Source of the DNA: Acidobacteriota bacterium
GTDB taxonomy: Bacteria; Acidobacteriota; Terriglobia; Terriglobales; Acidobacteriaceae
Length of the DNA: 6,619 nt
Assembly: GCA_021810735.1 (NCBI GenBank)
Contig: JAJZIF010000217.1
Coordinates: 1-6,619, forward strand
Direction: 5' to 3'
The translations under genes and the position numbers were made by a program. The notes under the pieces were generated by a model that saw nothing but the letters and a program-made list of their open reading frames with translations, did no database searches and was not told the DNA's origin. Shown one piece after another: positions 5,171-6,619 of the stretch (position 1 is its first letter; each line of letters begins with the position of its first letter).

Positions 5171-5608
5171 ATGAAGAGTGAACGTCACAACGCGATCCTC
5201 ACCTTGTTGAGCGAAGGGCCGGTCTTGAGCCAGGACGAGTTGCGCCGGAAGCTGGTGCGGCGGGGATTCGATGTGACCCAGGCCACGCTCTCCCGCGACA
5301 TTCACGACCTGCGGCTGTATAAAGGCCCGAACGGTTACGCCGTGCCTAACGGCGCGGCTGAAGATGACCGGCCCTCGCTGAACGATGTATTTTCGAATTT
5401 TGGATTGGCGGTTCGGCAGGCGACAAATCAGCTTGTGTTGCGCACAACGGTTGGCAGTGCTCAACCAGTAGCCGCTGCGCTCGATCATGAATACATCCCG
5501 GAAGTGCTGGGCACCATCGCTGGAGACGATACGGTCCTGATTATTTGCCAGGATCAGAAGCACGCCAGCAGTTTGCGCCATCGCTTGGAGACCTTACTGG
5601 AAGCATAA
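5171..5608 (+). CDS. argR: Arginine repressor ArgR
   Basis: A 145-residue ArgR/AhrC-family regulator, which as a hexamer with bound L-arginine represses arginine synthesis genes and may activate catabolic ones. The N-terminal winged helix-turn-helix covers about residues 1-60, with LSQDELRRKL (19-28) as first helix and TQATLSRDI (36-44) as the recognition helix. The C-terminal oligomerisation and arginine-binding domain covers about 70-145, with GTIAGDDT at 114-121 holding the aspartate pair that contacts arginine. Length is typical. ATG 5171 gives the usual MKxxRH N-terminus and has GGAA about 8 nt upstream. A longer frame from TTG 5123 would begin inside the second ARG box and is unlikely. 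Its stop overlaps the argC start by one base, so both are probably one message under the tandem ARG boxes, giving autoregulation. Confidence 0.95.
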   Translation: MKSERHNAILTLLSEGPVLSQDELRRKLVRRGFDVTQATLSRDIHDLRLYKGPNGYAVPNGAAEDDRPSLNDVFSNFGLAVRQATNQLVLRTTVGSAQPVAAALDHEYIPEVLGTIAGDDTVLIICQDQKHASSLRHRLETLLEA

Positions 5609-6619
5609 TGCCCTCACCCTACCAAACCGCGGTATTCGGCGTCAGTGGCTATGCCGGTGCAGAGTTGGCGCGCCTGCTGCTGCATCATCCGCTGCTTCAC
5701 GGTCATGCGCCGATTTTTTTCGGACGCCCGGACGAGGAAAAAGGAACGCCCATTCCATTGACAGACCTGCATCCTCAGCTTGCAGACAACAATGGTGCGG
5801 GCATTCTCGCTGTGGAACCATTTCACTGGGATAGGCTTGGCAAACAGAATGTGGATGTGGTCTTTCTGGCGACGCCGCATGAGCAGTCTCGCGCATGGGT
5901 ACCGAGGCTGCTGCAGCATGGCATGCGCGTCATCGATCTGAGCGGCGCATGGCGGTTGGATCAGGAAACCAATCGCGCAATTTACAATCTGGAAGATCAG
6001 GATCCGGACGCGGCGCTTGCAATCCAGAAGAAGGCTGTCTACGGATTGCCGGAGTTGCATCGCGAGCAGATCGCGTCGGCGCGATTGATTGCCAATCCAG
6101 GCTGCTACGCAACTTCCATCATTCTGGCGTTGGCACCTTTGATACGGGAAAAACGAATCGATTTGGGGCGCGGAATCGTTTGCGACTCCAAGTCCGGAGT
6201 TTCCGGGGCGGGCAAGACGCCAACTGCGAAAACGCATTTCATGCATGCGGCGGACAATCTCTCGGCCTACTCACTGTTCAATCACCGGCATACCGGCGAG
6301 TTGCTGGAGCAGCTCGGGTTGAGAGCCGGAGATATCATTTTTACGCCGCATCTGTTGCCTATTCCGCGCGGGATTTTTTCGACGATCTATGTAAATTTGC
6401 AAGAACCCACGGCGCCGGAAGTCATCGATGCATGCTATCGAAACTTTTATGCAGACTCCCCCATGGTGCGATGGTCTGGCTCAAGACTGCCGGAGATTCA
6501 ATATTGTGTCCGGACCAGCTATTGCGATCTTGGCTTTGCGCTGGCCCGCGACGGAAAAAGGTTGGTCGTGGTCGCGTGCCTGGACAATCTGCTGAAAGGC
6601 GCGGCCAGTCAGGCCGTGC
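5608..6619 (+). CDS. argC: N-acetyl-gamma-glutamyl-phosphate reductase ArgC (3' end outside window)
   Basis: The first 337 residues of ArgC, which reduces N-acetylglutamyl 5-phosphate to the semialdehyde with NADPH, third step of arginine synthesis in the cytoplasm. The Rossmann motif GVSGYAG is at residues 11-17. The catalytic cysteine is C166 in NPGCYATS. The SGVSGAGK loop lies at 196-203, and the active-site histidines at H226 and H228 in NHRHTGE. The C-terminal DNLLKGAASQAV ends the visible part, so only about 10-20 residues are missing. The long central insertion and HRH motif place it in the common bacterial form (type 1) rather than the short type. The start codon overlaps the argR stop as TAATG, and no separate SD is needed if translation is coupled. 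Further arg genes are expected to the right but are not seen. Confidence 0.95.
   Translation, partial: MPSPYQTAVFGVSGYAGAELARLLLHHPLLHGHAPIFFGRPDEEKGTPIPLTDLHPQLADNNGAGILAVEPFHWDRLGKQNVDVVFLATPHEQSRAWVPRLLQHGMRVIDLSGAWRLDQETNRAIYNLEDQDPDAALAIQKKAVYGLPELHREQIASARLIANPGCYATSIILALAPLIREKRIDLGRGIVCDSKSGVSGAGKTPTAKTHFMHAADNLSAYSLFNHRHTGELLEQLGLRAGDIIFTPHLLPIPRGIFSTIYVNLQEPTAPEVIDACYRNFYADSPMVRWSGSRLPEIQYCVRTSYCDLGFALARDGKRLVVVACLDNLLKGAASQAV

Noticed and set aside
5614..6246. 210-codon open frame on the minus strand
   Set aside because: Shadow of argC, whose catalytic motifs on the plus strand are all intact.

Overview
The window looks like ordinary chromosome from a Gram-negative bacterium of moderate to high GC content. 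The family mix (Uup-like ABC-F ATPase, AlkD-type repair protein, DUF202 and TM2-type membrane proteins, ArgR directly followed by argC) and the style of the proteins suggest an Acidobacteriota-like organism. That placement is an inference from general resemblance; no 16S rRNA or other decisive marker is present. No mobile element, CRISPR array, phage gene or long repeat was found.

Layout. (1) Positions 1-2049, minus strand: a compact four-gene run read in the order small CX2C/CX4C protein, DUF202 membrane protein, AlkD-like DNA glycosylase, ABC-F ATPase (cut by the window edge). The gaps are 10, 35 and 69 nt, so this is probably one transcription unit led by a strong ribosome binding site. 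(2) 2050-2182: divergent intergenic region. (3) 2183-2530, plus: YbjQ/UPF0145-family protein. (4) 2564-2848, minus: TM2-like membrane protein, convergent with the previous gene. (5) 2849-3501: about 650 nt without a credible gene, containing an 8-bp inverted repeat, adjacent short palindromes and a bulged hairpin. (6) 3502-3936, plus: single-domain CheY-like response regulator. (7) 3998-4723, plus: LolD/MacB-type ABC ATPase with no permease beside it in the window. (8) 4757-5015: a good sigma70-type promoter, then tRNA-Gly(GCC) and tRNA-Cys(GCA), both with encoded CCA. (9) 5102-6619, plus: a tandem pair of ARG-box-like operators, argR, and argC overlapping argR by one base and running off the right edge.

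How the genes fit together. The clearest functional unit is the right end. ArgR, the arginine-responsive repressor, is translationally adjacent to argC, the third enzyme step of arginine synthesis. Two ArgR-type palindromes 2 bp apart sit just upstream, so the repressor probably controls itself together with the pathway gene. The left unit pairs a predicted alkylation-repair glycosylase with an ABC-F ATPase and two poorly characterised small proteins. The response regulator, the orphan ATPase, the TM2-like protein and the YbjQ protein have no evident partner in the window.

The best candidates for a second look are the tandem ArgR operator and the structured gene-free stretch at about 3030-3155. 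I did not see a clearly new multi-gene system.
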